64,000 nt of DNA from Acetonema longum DSM 6540 (lineage in GTDB: Bacteria > Bacillota > Negativicutes > Sporomusales > Acetonemataceae): assembly GCF_000219125.1 (NCBI RefSeq), contig NZ_AFGF01000234.1:51824-115823 (forward strand), given 5' to 3'. Each line of letters begins with the position of its first letter. Position 1 is the stretch's first letter. Below are positions 10,373-19,649 of this stretch, piece by piece. Below the pieces are notes generated by a model, which worked only from the letters and a program-made list of their open reading frames with translations, had not been told where the DNA came from and ran no database searches. Made by a program: the position numbers and the translations under genes.

Positions 10373-10936
10373 ATGGCCTTTTATTCGGAATCGGAGCTGA
10401 AAGCGATGGGCTTTCATTATCTTGGCGCGAACGTGAGAATTAGTGCCAAGGCCTCTATTTATCAACCGGAAAGTATGGATTTGTATGATAATTGCCGGGT
10501 AGATGATTTTTGTTTGCTTTCGGGGAGAATTGCGATCGGCAGGAATGTTCATATTGCCGCTTATTGCAATGTGGCCGGTGCGGATGAAGGGATTACTTTC
10601 GAGGATTTTTCAGGGTTAGCCTATCATTGTAATGTTTTCACCAGATCGGATGACTATTCCGGGGAAACCATGACCAACCCAACAGTTCCGGCAAAGTATA
10701 AGAATGTAAAAAAAGCCGCTGTTCGGATTGGTCGTCATGTGATTGTGGGTACGGGAAGTGCCATCTTTCCGGGAGTTACAGTGGCGGAAGGATGCTCTGT
10801 TGGCAGTCTAAGCGTGGTGACCAGGAGTACTGAGCCGTGGATGATTTACGCCGGCGTTCCGGCAAAGCCAATTAAACAACGCAGTCAAAAATTATTGGAG
10901 CTCGAACGGAAATATTTAGCGGAACAGCAGGGATAA
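10373..10936 (+). CDS. Left-handed beta-helix acyltransferase (hexapeptide-repeat family)
   Basis: This 187-aa protein has imperfect hexapeptide repeats (for example VRISAKASIYQPESMDL, AIGRNVHIAAYCNVAG, RIGRHVIVGTGSAIFPGVTV). It ends with the PWMIYAGVPAKPIKQRS segment common to sugar-nucleotide O/N-acyltransferases of the WbbJ/VioB/FdtC group. It probably uses acetyl-CoA. Placed next to a WecE-like transaminase, it is a reasonable candidate for N-acylating dTDP-4-amino-4,6-dideoxyhexose. An O-acetyltransferase acting on the glycan is the alternative. The start has AGGAGG about 8 nt upstream. Confidence 0.82.
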   Translation: MAFYSESELKAMGFHYLGANVRISAKASIYQPESMDLYDNCRVDDFCLLSGRIAIGRNVHIAAYCNVAGADEGITFEDFSGLAYHCNVFTRSDDYSGETMTNPTVPAKYKNVKKAAVRIGRHVIVGTGSAIFPGVTVAEGCSVGSLSVVTRSTEPWMIYAGVPAKPIKQRSQKLLELERKYLAEQQG

Positions 10937-10983
10937 TTCCAACCAATAGCAATGGGAAAAGATTGCTTAAAGGAGTGCTGATA

Positions 10984-12117
10984 ATGCTCATCCGATTTAA
11001 TAAGCCATATTCCACTGGAAATGAACACCAATACATGACTCTTGCCATGCAAAATCATAAATTGTCCGGTGACGGGGATTTTACGAAAAAATGCTGCCGT
11101 TGGCTGGAGCAGCATCTCCAATGCCGGAAAGCTCTGTTAACTCATTCTTGTACGGCTGCCCTTGAAATGGCGGCTATGCTGGCAGATATCCGGCCGGGTG
11201 ATGAAGTCATCATGCCGTCTTACACATTCGTGTCGACCGCTAATGCTTTTGTGATGCGCGGCGGGATTCCCGTGTTCGTGGACATTCGGCCTGATACTCT
11301 CAATATTGACGAGGCAAAAATGGAAGCAGCGATTACGGACAGGACAAAAGCCATCGTTGTGGTGCATTATGCAGGCGTTGCCTGCGATATGGACCCTATC
11401 ATGGCCCTGGCTGCAAAGTATAGTTTAATCGTCATTGAAGATGCGGCCCAGGGAATTATGTCCGGCTATAAGGGGAGACCACTCGGGTCCGTAGGGCATC
11501 TTGCCGCCCTGAGCTTTCACGATACCAAAAATATTACATCCGGCGAAGGCGGGGCACTACTGATCAATGACAGCCACTTTATTGACCGGGCGGAGATAAT
11601 CTGGGAGAAGGGCACAAACCGCAGCCGCTTTTTCCGGGGGCAGGTGGATAAATACACCTGGGTGGATATCGGCTCGTCTTTTCTGCCCAGTGAGCTGAAC
11701 GCCGCCTATTTGTGGGCGCAGTTGGAGTGTGCCTCCAAGATCACCCAGGCCCGGCTGAATGTCTGGCATGAATATCATGAGAGATTGCAGTCTCTGGAGC
11801 GAGCGGGGCATATTAGGCGCCCGGTCATCCCGGACGGATGCGCTCACAATGCGCACATGTATTATTTGCTGGTGCAGAATTTAGATGTTCGCACCAGGTT
11901 AATCGATCACCTGCAAAGTAAAGAAATTTACGCAGTTTTTCATTATGTGCCTCTGCATAACTCACCGGCGGGATTACAGTATGGAAAACAACAGGGCGAA
12001 CTGAAACAAACGGAACATTTGGCGGATTGTCTGGTCCGCTTGCCTTTGTGGGTTGAACTGACCAACGCTGAAATCCAATATATTACTGATGAGGTGCGGG
12101 CTTTTTTTGATCATTGA
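10984..12117 (+). CDS. wecE: dTDP-4-amino-4,6-dideoxyhexose transaminase, WecE/RffA-like
   Basis: This PLP-dependent DegT-family aminotransferase probably converts dTDP-4-keto-6-deoxyglucose (the RmlB product) to dTDP-4-amino-4,6-dideoxygalactose. It carries the WecE-type ALSFHDTKNITSGEGGALL block with the PLP lysine at residue 182 and a VIEDAAQ aspartate at 153. This block is clearly distinct from the PseC version at 3653. The ATG at 10984 (377 aa) has AAGGAG 7 nt upstream and is preferred over the ATG at 10963. rmlB and rmlA lie 1.3 kb downstream, so the substrate supply is encoded in the same cluster. Confidence 0.88.
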   Translation: MLIRFNKPYSTGNEHQYMTLAMQNHKLSGDGDFTKKCCRWLEQHLQCRKALLTHSCTAALEMAAMLADIRPGDEVIMPSYTFVSTANAFVMRGGIPVFVDIRPDTLNIDEAKMEAAITDRTKAIVVVHYAGVACDMDPIMALAAKYSLIVIEDAAQGIMSGYKGRPLGSVGHLAALSFHDTKNITSGEGGALLINDSHFIDRAEIIWEKGTNRSRFFRGQVDKYTWVDIGSSFLPSELNAAYLWAQLECASKITQARLNVWHEYHERLQSLERAGHIRRPVIPDGCAHNAHMYYLLVQNLDVRTRLIDHLQSKEIYAVFHYVPLHNSPAGLQYGKQQGELKQTEHLADCLVRLPLWVELTNAEIQYITDEVRAFFDH

Positions 12118-12298
12118 CATAAGCAATGGCGTATTATCAAATGCTCCTATACGATTTGTACTCAAAACTAAAGACTTTTGATATCAGACCTAAACTATTA
12201 CGTAAAAAAATATATGTATTGATGCGTGTCAGCATGGTCAAACGGGTAAAAGCTATACTGGAGCTGCTATGAAAAAATCCAATTAAAGGAGACGCGCT

Positions 12299-13354
12299 AT
12301 GAAAGATATTCTTGATATCCTCATGGACACAGTAAAATTTAATGAACTGGGAGGAATAGAAGAATGCATAATAGAGCCCCGAAAATTTAAGAATTCCAGG
12401 GGATCTGATTTATTCGGCTATCCTTCCAAACAATTATATAAAGCGAGCATCTATTATGACTATCATATAAAGAACTCAAACTTTGAAAAAGCAAATGAGA
12501 TATTGGGACAAATAAAGATAGCCATTATTATTCAAGAATTAGCAAACTTATATAAAGAGACTTTTTTTAAACATAGCAGCAATGTGGAGTTTTTAAAGGA
12601 TAAAAAGAGTTTGTTAGATATTTTTATAGATCTGGCCAGTAAATTTTTTGATAAGAGAGAAGAAGACATTAGGAAGCTAATTGATAATGGCAATAAAATA
12701 TATGCGGATAATTGGAGTCATATAGTTCAAGATGAAGATAATGTGACTCCCGAACAGTTATATAGATTTTATAATTCATTTCAATTTCCAGTGGGGTCTT
12801 TATTCCCTGCGATTGTTGAACAAGATTTAGGTTTAGCTTTCCGGGCCTTGCCTATATTATTACTCAACGCGAATGAATGTAAGCACGTATTTGATTTCGG
12901 CGGAAATAGCGGGGAAACCCTTATGACAATAGCTAGTAGATGTAATGTACGTGAGTGCTGTTTGATTGAAGAAAATGAAGCAGCGTTAAAGTTTGCCAAA
13001 TGGCGGGATGAACTTTTTGGCATTCCTAATATGAGCTATAAAAAAGAAAGCGAAATATCTGCTAATATAAGAGAACACCAGGGTAAGTATGATTTTGGAA
13101 TATGTACAGAAGTTTTAGAGCATGTTTATTATGTAGAAGAAACAGCAGAAACTGTAGCTAAGCTATTGAAAAAAGGCGGTATTCTTTATTTTTCCGCATC
13201 ATTCGGTTTATACCCGGAACCATCGCATCTGAAAAAGAATATTAGGTACTCTGGCAAAGAAGATGAGTTAATGAGCAAATTTGGTTTAAAAAGAGCAAAC
13301 ATTGAGCTCCCTTTACCCGTACTGAGTAATAGTAGAATATATGTTAAAAGTTAA
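12299..13354 (+). CDS. AT-rich class I SAM-dependent methyltransferase with unknown N-terminal domain
   Basis: In this 351-aa protein residues 1-180 are helical and unrecognised. A Rossmann methyltransferase follows: SAM-binding HVFDFGGNSGET near residues 197-207, an acidic CLIEENEAA motif II region, and FGICTEVLEHVYYVEET followed by LLKKGGILYFSAS. It could methylate a sugar or an amino acid in the flagellin glycan. Codon use and composition are far more AT-rich than both neighbours, which points to recent acquisition. AAAGGAG lies about 8 nt upstream of ATG. Substrate unknown. Confidence 0.8.
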   Translation: MKDILDILMDTVKFNELGGIEECIIEPRKFKNSRGSDLFGYPSKQLYKASIYYDYHIKNSNFEKANEILGQIKIAIIIQELANLYKETFFKHSSNVEFLKDKKSLLDIFIDLASKFFDKREEDIRKLIDNGNKIYADNWSHIVQDEDNVTPEQLYRFYNSFQFPVGSLFPAIVEQDLGLAFRALPILLLNANECKHVFDFGGNSGETLMTIASRCNVRECCLIEENEAALKFAKWRDELFGIPNMSYKKESEISANIREHQGKYDFGICTEVLEHVYYVEETAETVAKLLKKGGILYFSASFGLYPEPSHLKKNIRYSGKEDELMSKFGLKRANIELPLPVLSNSRIYVKS

Positions 13355-13441
13355 AAAGGATGAACTGTTTACGGACGCTAATTTGACAGTGATTGATCTA
13401 GCCGCTATTCAACATGCTTGCACAGATGGGGGGCAGAGAGA

Positions 13442-14509
13442 ATGGTAGTCCTTGTTACAGGCGGCGCCGGGTTTATCGGCAGTAATTTTATCCGTTACGC
13501 CTTAGCCCAAGACACACAGGCCATCAATCTGGACAAACTTACGTATGCCGGCAATCCGGATTCCTTATCCGATGTAGAGCAGCACCCGGAATATACCTTT
13601 ATCCAGGGCGACATTGGCGATAGCAGAACAGTCGCTGACATTCTGGAACGGTATCAGCCTGACGCGCTGGTCCATCTTGCCGCCGAATCTCATGTAGACC
13701 GCTCCATTGATGGTCCGGCCGCATTTATTGAGACTAATATCAAGGGGACATTCACTCTCCTGGAAGAAGTCCGGCAATGGTGGGATAAATTGCCGGCAAA
13801 CCGCAAGGCGCTTTTCCGTTTTCATCATGTTTCCACAGATGAGGTCTATGGGACCCTAGGCGAAACGGGTCTGTTTACAGAAGAAACGCCTTATGCCCCC
13901 AACTCGCCCTACTCTGCCTCCAAAGCTGCTTCCGATCATTTGGTGAGAGCCTATCATCACACGTATGGCTTGCCCACACTGACGACCAATTGTTCGAATA
14001 ATTACGGGCCCTATCAGTTTCCTGAAAAGCTGATTCCGCTGATGATCCTCAATGCTCTTGAAGGAAAGCAGCTGCCGGTGTACGGCACCGGCCGGAACGT
14101 ACGGGACTGGCTTTATGTCGGGGATCACTGTCGGGCGCTCTGGACCGTATTAACCAAGGGCAAGCCGGGAGAAACGTACAACATTGGCGGAAATAACGAG
14201 AAAACGAATCTTAGTATCGTTGAAACCCTGTGCGCCCTATTGGATGAGAAGCGGCCACGATTGGACGGCAAATCCTATTGTAGCCAGGTCGCCTTTGTCT
14301 CGGACAGGCCAGGGCATGATTTACGTTATGCTATTGACGCCTCTAAACTGGAGCGGGAACTTGGATGGAAGCCGCAGGAAACCTTTGCGACAGGAATCCG
14401 TAAAACCGTAGATTGGTATCTGGAGCATAGGGAATGGTGCCGGCAGATTACAAACGGGCGGTATCGCCGTGAGCGGCTGGGACTGATCGACGGGGAGGGG
14501 AGTCTATGA
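13442..14509 (+). CDS. rmlB: dTDP-glucose 4,6-dehydratase, RmlB
   Basis: RmlB converts dTDP-glucose to dTDP-4-keto-6-deoxyglucose using tightly bound NAD. This extended SDR protein has GGAGFIG at residues 7-13, the STDEVYG active-site block at 131-137 and the YSASK catalytic pair at 157-161. I chose the ATG at 13442 (355 aa) because the protein then begins [10 protein letters not shown], as in the family. An in-frame ATG at 13418 adds eight poorly conserved residues. It overlaps rmlA by 4 bp. rmlC and rmlD are not in the window, so the product is not obviously for rhamnose; WecE is the likely consumer. Confidence 0.95.
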   Translation: MVVLVTGGAGFIGSNFIRYALAQDTQAINLDKLTYAGNPDSLSDVEQHPEYTFIQGDIGDSRTVADILERYQPDALVHLAAESHVDRSIDGPAAFIETNIKGTFTLLEEVRQWWDKLPANRKALFRFHHVSTDEVYGTLGETGLFTEETPYAPNSPYSASKAASDHLVRAYHHTYGLPTLTTNCSNNYGPYQFPEKLIPLMILNALEGKQLPVYGTGRNVRDWLYVGDHCRALWTVLTKGKPGETYNIGGNNEKTNLSIVETLCALLDEKRPRLDGKSYCSQVAFVSDRPGHDLRYAIDASKLERELGWKPQETFATGIRKTVDWYLEHREWCRQITNGRYRRERLGLIDGEGSL

Positions 14510-15396
14510 GCATTGCAAAAGGGATTATTCTGGCCGGTGGATCGGGGACCAGACTGTATCCCATTACCCGGGTGGTCAGCAAACAATTGATGCCTATTTA
14601 TGATAAACCGATGATCTACTATCCTTTAAGTTCTTTAATGCTGGCCGGCATCCGCGATATATTGATCATTACCACTCCTCGGGACAATACCGCTTTTCAA
14701 CAGCTGTTAGGCGATGGCAGCCAGTGGGGGATCCGCCTTTCCTATATTGTTCAGCCCAGTCCGGACGGCTTGGCCCAAGCGTTTATTCTGGGCGAAGAAT
14801 TTATTGGCGGCCAGAGTTGTGCTATGATCCTGGGCGATAATATCTTTTATGGCAATGGGTTTCGCAGCCTCGTGCAACGGGCTGCCGGCCGCGATACCGG
14901 CGCTACTGTGTTCGCATACTGGGTGAAGGATCCGGGACGGTATGGCGTGGTTGAATTTGACAGCGGGGGAAAGGCCGTTAGTCTGGAAGAAAAACCGTTG
15001 CAGCCAAAATCAAACTTTGCCGTTACCGGGTTGTATTTTTACGACCAGCGGGTTGTGGAGTATGTCAAATCCTTGAAACCGTCGTCACGGGGAGAATTGG
15101 AGATTACCGATCTGAACCGTCGATATCTGGCAGACGGCTCACTCCATGTGGAAACGATGGGGCGGGGGTATGCCTGGTTGGATACCGGAACTTTTGAATC
15201 ATTGATACAGGCTTCGGATTATATAGCAATGATCCAGGAGCGCCAGGGCCTTATGATTGCCTGTCCGGAGGAAATAGCCTTTCATATGGGTTATATCAAC
15301 CGGGATCAGCTTATAGAGTTGGCTGATGAAATGAGAAAAAACGGCTATGGACAGTACTTGCTTCAGATTGCTGCTGCCAATCAAAGTAAGGAATGA
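14506..15396 (+). CDS. rmlA: Glucose-1-phosphate thymidylyltransferase, RmlA
   Basis: RmlA makes dTDP-glucose from dTTP and glucose-1-phosphate. The 296-aa protein has the nucleotidyltransferase signature [11 protein letters not shown] at residues 11-21, then [17 protein letters not shown], an ILGDNIFYG block and [20 protein letters not shown], all standard for RmlA. ATG overlaps the rmlB stop by 4 bp, so the two are translationally coupled. Together they supply dTDP-4-keto-6-deoxyglucose to the WecE-like enzyme. Confidence 0.96.
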   Translation: MSIAKGIILAGGSGTRLYPITRVVSKQLMPIYDKPMIYYPLSSLMLAGIRDILIITTPRDNTAFQQLLGDGSQWGIRLSYIVQPSPDGLAQAFILGEEFIGGQSCAMILGDNIFYGNGFRSLVQRAAGRDTGATVFAYWVKDPGRYGVVEFDSGGKAVSLEEKPLQPKSNFAVTGLYFYDQRVVEYVKSLKPSSRGELEITDLNRRYLADGSLHVETMGRGYAWLDTGTFESLIQASDYIAMIQERQGLMIACPEEIAFHMGYINRDQLIELADEMRKNGYGQYLLQIAAANQSKE

Positions 15397-15495
15397 AAAT
15401 GTGAGTATCTTTAACCGTCTTTCCCTGTTGCGGCAATGCAACGGGCCGGTATAGAATTTTTATGGCGGCAGATTCATTGTTTATAAGTAAAAACG

Positions 15496-15524
15496 CTAAA
15501 GTTTTTTTCCATATTTTCGATATT
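15496..15524 (+). promoter_or_regulatory. Sigma-28 (SigD/FliA type) promoter for flaG-fliD-fliS
   Basis: CTAAA at 15496-15500 and TTCGATATT at 15516-15524 are separated by 15 nt after TAAA. This matches the SigD consensus TAAA-N15-GCCGATAT at all but two bases. It lies about 40 bp before flaG, the expected place for a late flagellar gene promoter. Confidence 0.75.
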
Positions 15525-15561
15525 AATGATGAAAGATTTGTATGATGATTGAGGTGAAAGT

Positions 15562-15969
15562 ATGGAAATGTTAGCTGCGAAAATGACTGACGCCGCCTTG
15601 TCCTATAGTTCGGCGAAAATAAATACCGGCTCCGGCTCTACCCGTCCCGGTTCCACCGCCGTAGCAGGGGTAAAAGTAGATATCCTTTCCGGTCCGGAAC
15701 CTGCTGTGGAGAATAAGGCCGTTGCGGCTGAGGCTGTCGAACCGAGCCGGGAGCAGTTGGATCAGGTAGTGGAAGAAATGACCGGGATCATGAAGCTGCT
15801 GAACACCGACATCAAGTTCGAGCTCCATGAGGGCTCCGGCCGGTGGATCGTTCAAGTGGTGGATACCAAAGAAAATAAAGTGCTTAAGGAATACCCGCCG
15901 CAAAAATTACTGGATACCATAGCGGCCATCCGGGAATATGTGGGTCTTCTTTTGGACGAAAAAGTTTGA
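15562..15969 (+). CDS. flaG: FlaG family flagellar protein
   Basis: FlaG is a small protein often found next to fliD that affects filament length or assembly. The first roughly 60 residues are low-complexity (Ser, Thr, Gly, Ala, Pro). The conserved FlaG domain is C-terminal, about residues 65-135: LNTDIKFELHEGSGRWIVQV, then VVDTKENKVLKEYPPQKLLD and a terminal LLLDEKV. RBS GAGGTG lies 7-8 nt upstream. It is the first gene downstream of the sigma-28 type promoter. Confidence 0.88.
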   Translation: MEMLAAKMTDAALSYSSAKINTGSGSTRPGSTAVAGVKVDILSGPEPAVENKAVAAEAVEPSREQLDQVVEEMTGIMKLLNTDIKFELHEGSGRWIVQVVDTKENKVLKEYPPQKLLDTIAAIREYVGLLLDEKV

Positions 15970-16045
15970 GACGCCTAAATAGGCTGATGTTGCAAGTTTT
16001 TAGACAATATAACCGTTTATTGCGAGAGGAAGGTGCAGATTTACT

Positions 16046-17638
16046 ATGGCAAACCGTATATTTGGCTTAAGTGGCTCCGGCATGGATGTTGACCAGATGG
16101 TCAAGGACCTGATGAAGGCCCGCCGGACCCGATATGACGCGATGTATCAGAAACGAGTGCAGCTGGAATGGAAAAAAACCGACTACACCACCATGTACAC
16201 GGCGATTAAAGATTTTGACAATATCAACTCCGATTTCCAGCTTCAGAGCAAATTGACCCCGAAAAAAGTAGTATCCAGCAATGATAGCCAAGTCGCAGTT
16301 ACGGCTCTGGCTGATTCCGCCAACATTAATCACAGCATTGAAGTTATTCAATTGGCCACAGGAGTCACCAAATCGAGCACTGATGGGGCTGGTACTGCTT
16401 CAGCCATCGGTTCTACTGTAAACAAGAATACTCTCATTACTCAATTGGGCCTGACGGCAGCTGATTTAAAGGATACCGACGGGGACGGAGTTCCTGACCC
16501 CGTTTCGATTACCATCAGCGACGGGACTAACGAAAAGACAATCGAAGTGGACCTGACTAAAAGCATCACTGAAATGGTCAGCCAGATCAACAATGCCGGT
16601 CTGAATATCAAAGCGAGCTATGATACCTCGCTGGATATGTTCTTCTTGTCTACCACGAAGACCGGCGCCGATGCGGCGATCAAGGTCACCGAGGATACGG
16701 TTGATACTGCCGGCACCAAGACGTTGCTGGGGGATTTGTTGAAACTCGGGACCATGGATGGTACCTCAGCCACAGGATCGGCCGGCCAGAATGCCAAGGT
16801 TAAACTGGACGGCATAAACATGGAATTTTCTTCTAATACTTTTACTGTAGCCGGCATAACCTACACCGCCAAGACAGAGACCACGTCCCCCGTCAGCGTC
16901 ACGGTAACGCCGGACATCGACCAGACCGTGGCCAATGTAAAGGAATATGTCAACAAATACAACGAATTGCTGGCCAAACTTTACGGCGAGATCAATGAAA
17001 AGAAATATTCCGATTTTCTTCCTCTGACCGACGCACAGAAATCGGAGATGTCGGAAAGCGAGATCAAGCAATGGGAGGAAAAAGCGAAAAGCGGCATGTT
17101 AAGCCGTGATTCTACCTTGCGGGGTCTGGTCGAAAAAATGCGTTCTGTTTTCTCCAGCACCATTGGCGGCGTGAGCGGCGACTACCGTACCCTTTCTTCC
17201 ATTGGCATTACCGCCACATCTTATGTCACCTCGGATGGGGGAGTCAACAGTCTTTCTCTTAAAGAAGGCGGTTTGCTGTCCGTTGACGAGACAGAATTGA
17301 AGAAAGCCCTGGAAAAAGATCCTGACATTGCACAAAAACTGTTTGCAACCAAATCAGATACCACGGGAAACAACGGATTTTCCGTGAAGCTGAACCTGGT
17401 CCTGGACGATACGGTGAAAAGCCTGCAGGAGGTAAGCGGCGGCAGCACGCTGTCCATGGATAACAGTAATCTCGGTAAACAGATTACAAGGTATAATGAG
17501 CAGCTGGACGCCATGCTGAAACGGCTGGAACAGGAAGAAGAACGGTATTACAAGCAATTTTCCGCGATGGAGGTCGCCATCAGCAAACTGAATCAGCAGA
17601 GTTCCTGGCTCAGCCAATACTCCAGCAGCGGAAACTAA
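16046..17638 (+). CDS. fliD: Flagellar hook-associated protein 2, filament cap FliD
   Basis: FliD forms the cap that folds exported flagellin at the filament tip. The 530-aa protein begins NRIFGLSGSGMDVDQMVKDL, typical for FliD_N, with conserved coiled coils at both ends (N-terminal KARRTRYDAMYQKRVQLEWK; C-terminal ITRYNEQLDAMLKRLEQEEE). The variable central domains are Thr/Ser-rich. It lies between flaG and fliS, the usual order in Gram-positive flagellar loci. AGGAAGGTG precedes the ATG. Confidence 0.95.
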   Translation: MANRIFGLSGSGMDVDQMVKDLMKARRTRYDAMYQKRVQLEWKKTDYTTMYTAIKDFDNINSDFQLQSKLTPKKVVSSNDSQVAVTALADSANINHSIEVIQLATGVTKSSTDGAGTASAIGSTVNKNTLITQLGLTAADLKDTDGDGVPDPVSITISDGTNEKTIEVDLTKSITEMVSQINNAGLNIKASYDTSLDMFFLSTTKTGADAAIKVTEDTVDTAGTKTLLGDLLKLGTMDGTSATGSAGQNAKVKLDGINMEFSSNTFTVAGITYTAKTETTSPVSVTVTPDIDQTVANVKEYVNKYNELLAKLYGEINEKKYSDFLPLTDAQKSEMSESEIKQWEEKAKSGMLSRDSTLRGLVEKMRSVFSSTIGGVSGDYRTLSSIGITATSYVTSDGGVNSLSLKEGGLLSVDETELKKALEKDPDIAQKLFATKSDTTGNNGFSVKLNLVLDDTVKSLQEVSGGSTLSMDNSNLGKQITRYNEQLDAMLKRLEQEEERYYKQFSAMEVAISKLNQQSSWLSQYSSSGN

Positions 17639-17746
17639 TACGGGAATCTGCAGCCAGGCATCATGGGGGACGTAGTCATTCTGCGTCCCCTATCGCGGCA
17701 ATAGGATATTTCCAACCCTGAAGCGTTAAGGGAGGAGTTAAATTAT

Positions 17747-18148
17747 ATGAATTTGGCTAGTACAGCGAATGCCTACAAAAATCAGCAGATCATGACGGCA
17801 TCGCCGGAAGAATTGACCCTGATGCTCTATAACGGCGCTCTGAAATTTATGACCGAAAGTGTTCAGGCCATTGAAGAGAAAAAGTATGAAAAAGCCCACG
17901 AGACCAATATCCGTTCCCAAAATATCATCCGGGAATTTATGACTACGCTGGATATGCAGTATGAATTATCCCATAATCTCTATGAGATTTACGACTATAT
18001 GCATCGCTCGCTGATTGAGGCCAATTTAAAAAAGGACGCCGCAAAACTGAAGGAAATCCGTGATCTGCTGCGGGAATTGCGCGACGCCTGGGCGGAAGCT
18101 ATGAAGCGGGCCAGGCAGGACCGCGTTGGCGCGGCAGTGGGGAAATAA
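17747..18148 (+). CDS. fliS: Flagellin export chaperone FliS
   Basis: FliS binds the C-terminus of flagellin in the cytoplasm and prevents premature assembly. The 133-aa protein carries the family pattern AYKNQQIMTASPEELTLMLYNGALKFM near residues 9-35 and the downstream helical bundle (NIRSQNIIREFMTTL, YDYMHRSLIEANLKKD). AGGGAGGAG precedes the ATG. It is followed without a gap by a FliT-like gene. Confidence 0.95.
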   Translation: MNLASTANAYKNQQIMTASPEELTLMLYNGALKFMTESVQAIEEKKYEKAHETNIRSQNIIREFMTTLDMQYELSHNLYEIYDYMHRSLIEANLKKDAAKLKEIRDLLRELRDAWAEAMKRARQDRVGAAVGK

Positions 18149-18149
18149 G

Positions 18150-18500
18150 ATGAACGATCACTTGCAGCCCCGTTCCGTTGAGGACCTGTGGCAGGATTAT
18201 TGGTTTCTGACCCGGGAAATGTCCAAGTTTCTGGCTCGGCAGGAGATGGATCTGTTTTATGATCTCATGGCTCAGCGGGAACAGTTTCAGGCTATGCTGG
18301 AAGAGTCCGGCGACCGCTCTGTCGGACAGAGCCCGGAAGGCAGGGCTTTCCTGGAAAAAATTCAGCAGGAGAACCGGTCCATGCAGTTTTTGCTCCGGGC
18401 TGCGCTCAACAAAAGGCAGCAGCAGCGGGCGGTATCGAATGCTTACAGCGGTGAGATCCAGTCTTCTGCCGCCGGGCGGCGTTTTAACCGGGAAGGTTAG
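18150..18500 (+). CDS. Small FliT-like flagellar chaperone
   Basis: This 116-aa helical, glutamine- and arginine-rich protein starts at ATG 18150, one base after the fliS stop. Position immediately after fliS and size match FliT, the export chaperone for FliD. Sequence identity to characterised FliT cannot be judged by eye (weak pattern WFLTREMSKFLARQEMDLFYDLMAQREQF near residues 16-44). The longer in-frame start at 18126 would overlap fliS. A function as FliD chaperone is inference from context. Confidence 0.65.
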   Translation: MNDHLQPRSVEDLWQDYWFLTREMSKFLARQEMDLFYDLMAQREQFQAMLEESGDRSVGQSPEGRAFLEKIQQENRSMQFLLRAALNKRQQQRAVSNAYSGEIQSSAAGRRFNREG

Positions 18501-18575
18501 CTCTGCGTGATCCTTTAGAATAGATACGCTTCAGGCAAAGGAATGCCTGGAATATCTGATCAGGGAGGAACTCAG

Positions 18576-19607
18576 ATGAAAATAGCAAATTCGGCAGTCT
18601 GTCTCAGCGGCCGGCATTCGCTGGTAGAGAAAGATGAAAGCCGGGAATCTATTCAGATTTGGGGCCGGGGCCGGCGGTTGAACGGTGCGGCGCAGATTCT
18701 GGAGCAAAAGCGCCAGGACAGTGTTGCGGTTTCCCGTCAGGCGGTCAGTCTCATGCGCCAAAAGCTGCGCCAGACCGAAAATCTGGCGGGACGGGAACAG
18801 GTATCCTTGCTCAGTGACGAAGACAAACAGAAGATCAGCCTGCTGGAGATGCTGCTGAGCGAGCTGACCGGCAAGAAAATCCGGTTTGCCGTGCCGGCCT
18901 GGAACATGTCCGGCGGCAATGCCCAGTCGGCCGGAACCGGCTGGGGCTTATCCTATGAGTCGGTTCAGTCACATTATGAAGCTGAGACGACCAGCTTTCA
19001 GTCGCATGGCATAGTCAAGACCGCCGATGGAAAAGAAATCTCCTTTTCCCTGAACATGACCATGAGCCGGGAGTTCTATTCGCGGCAGAGTGTCCAGATA
19101 CAGGCTGGCGCTGGTGCCGCGGTTGACCCGCTTGTGATCAACTATGACGGTCCGTCCGCCGGTCTGACGGAGACTAAGATCCAATTTGATCTGGATGCCG
19201 ACGGCGTGCTGGACAACATTTCCTTTGTCCGTCCGGGCAGCGGCTTTTTGGCCTTGGACCAAAACGGAGACGGGGTGATCAATGACGGGCGGGAATTGTT
19301 CGGGCCCCAGTCGGGTGACGGTTTTGCCGATCTGGCTCTGTATGATGTGGACGGCAACCAGTGGATCGACGAGAATGACCCGATCTTCTCTCAACTGCAG
19401 ATCTGGACCAGAGACTCTGCCGGGAATGATCAGTTGCTGGCCTTGGGCGTTGCCGGCGTCGGAGCCATCTATCTGGGTCATATTTCGACCGAATTTGCCC
19501 TCAAGGACAGCAGCAACAATCATAACGGGCAAGTCCGCAGCACCGGTGTCTTTTTGCGGGAAAACGGCACAGCCGGAACGGTCCAGCATGTAGACTTAGT
19601 CGTATAA
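18576..19607 (+). CDS. Protein with EF-hand/dockerin-like calcium-binding motifs, function unknown
   Basis: This 343-aa protein has no signal peptide. The N-terminal half is helical with many Gln and Arg residues. The C-terminal half contains three aspartate-rich loops: DLDADGVLD near residue 206, DQNGDGVINDGRELFG near 228, and DVDGNQWIDENDP near 258. These look like calcium-binding loops. ATG 18576 is chosen over 18543 because GGGAGGA lies about 8 nt upstream. It is the last gene of the flagellar cluster and may be a filament-associated or secreted factor; this is inference only. Confidence 0.75.
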   Translation: MKIANSAVCLSGRHSLVEKDESRESIQIWGRGRRLNGAAQILEQKRQDSVAVSRQAVSLMRQKLRQTENLAGREQVSLLSDEDKQKISLLEMLLSELTGKKIRFAVPAWNMSGGNAQSAGTGWGLSYESVQSHYEAETTSFQSHGIVKTADGKEISFSLNMTMSREFYSRQSVQIQAGAGAAVDPLVINYDGPSAGLTETKIQFDLDADGVLDNISFVRPGSGFLALDQNGDGVINDGRELFGPQSGDGFADLALYDVDGNQWIDENDPIFSQLQIWTRDSAGNDQLLALGVAGVGAIYLGHISTEFALKDSSNNHNGQVRSTGVFLRENGTAGTVQHVDLVV

Positions 19608-19617
19608 CTTTTTTAAC

Positions 19618-19646
19618 TTGCATTTTTTGGCGGGGAAACATATAAT
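19618..19646 (+). promoter_or_regulatory. Sigma-A promoter for the structured leader
   Basis: TTGCAT (19618-19623), 17-nt spacer, TATAAT (19641-19646). A start point near 19653 would be about 310 nt before the next start codon and falls at the first hairpin of the structured region. Confidence 0.7.
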
Positions 19647-19649
19647 TTA

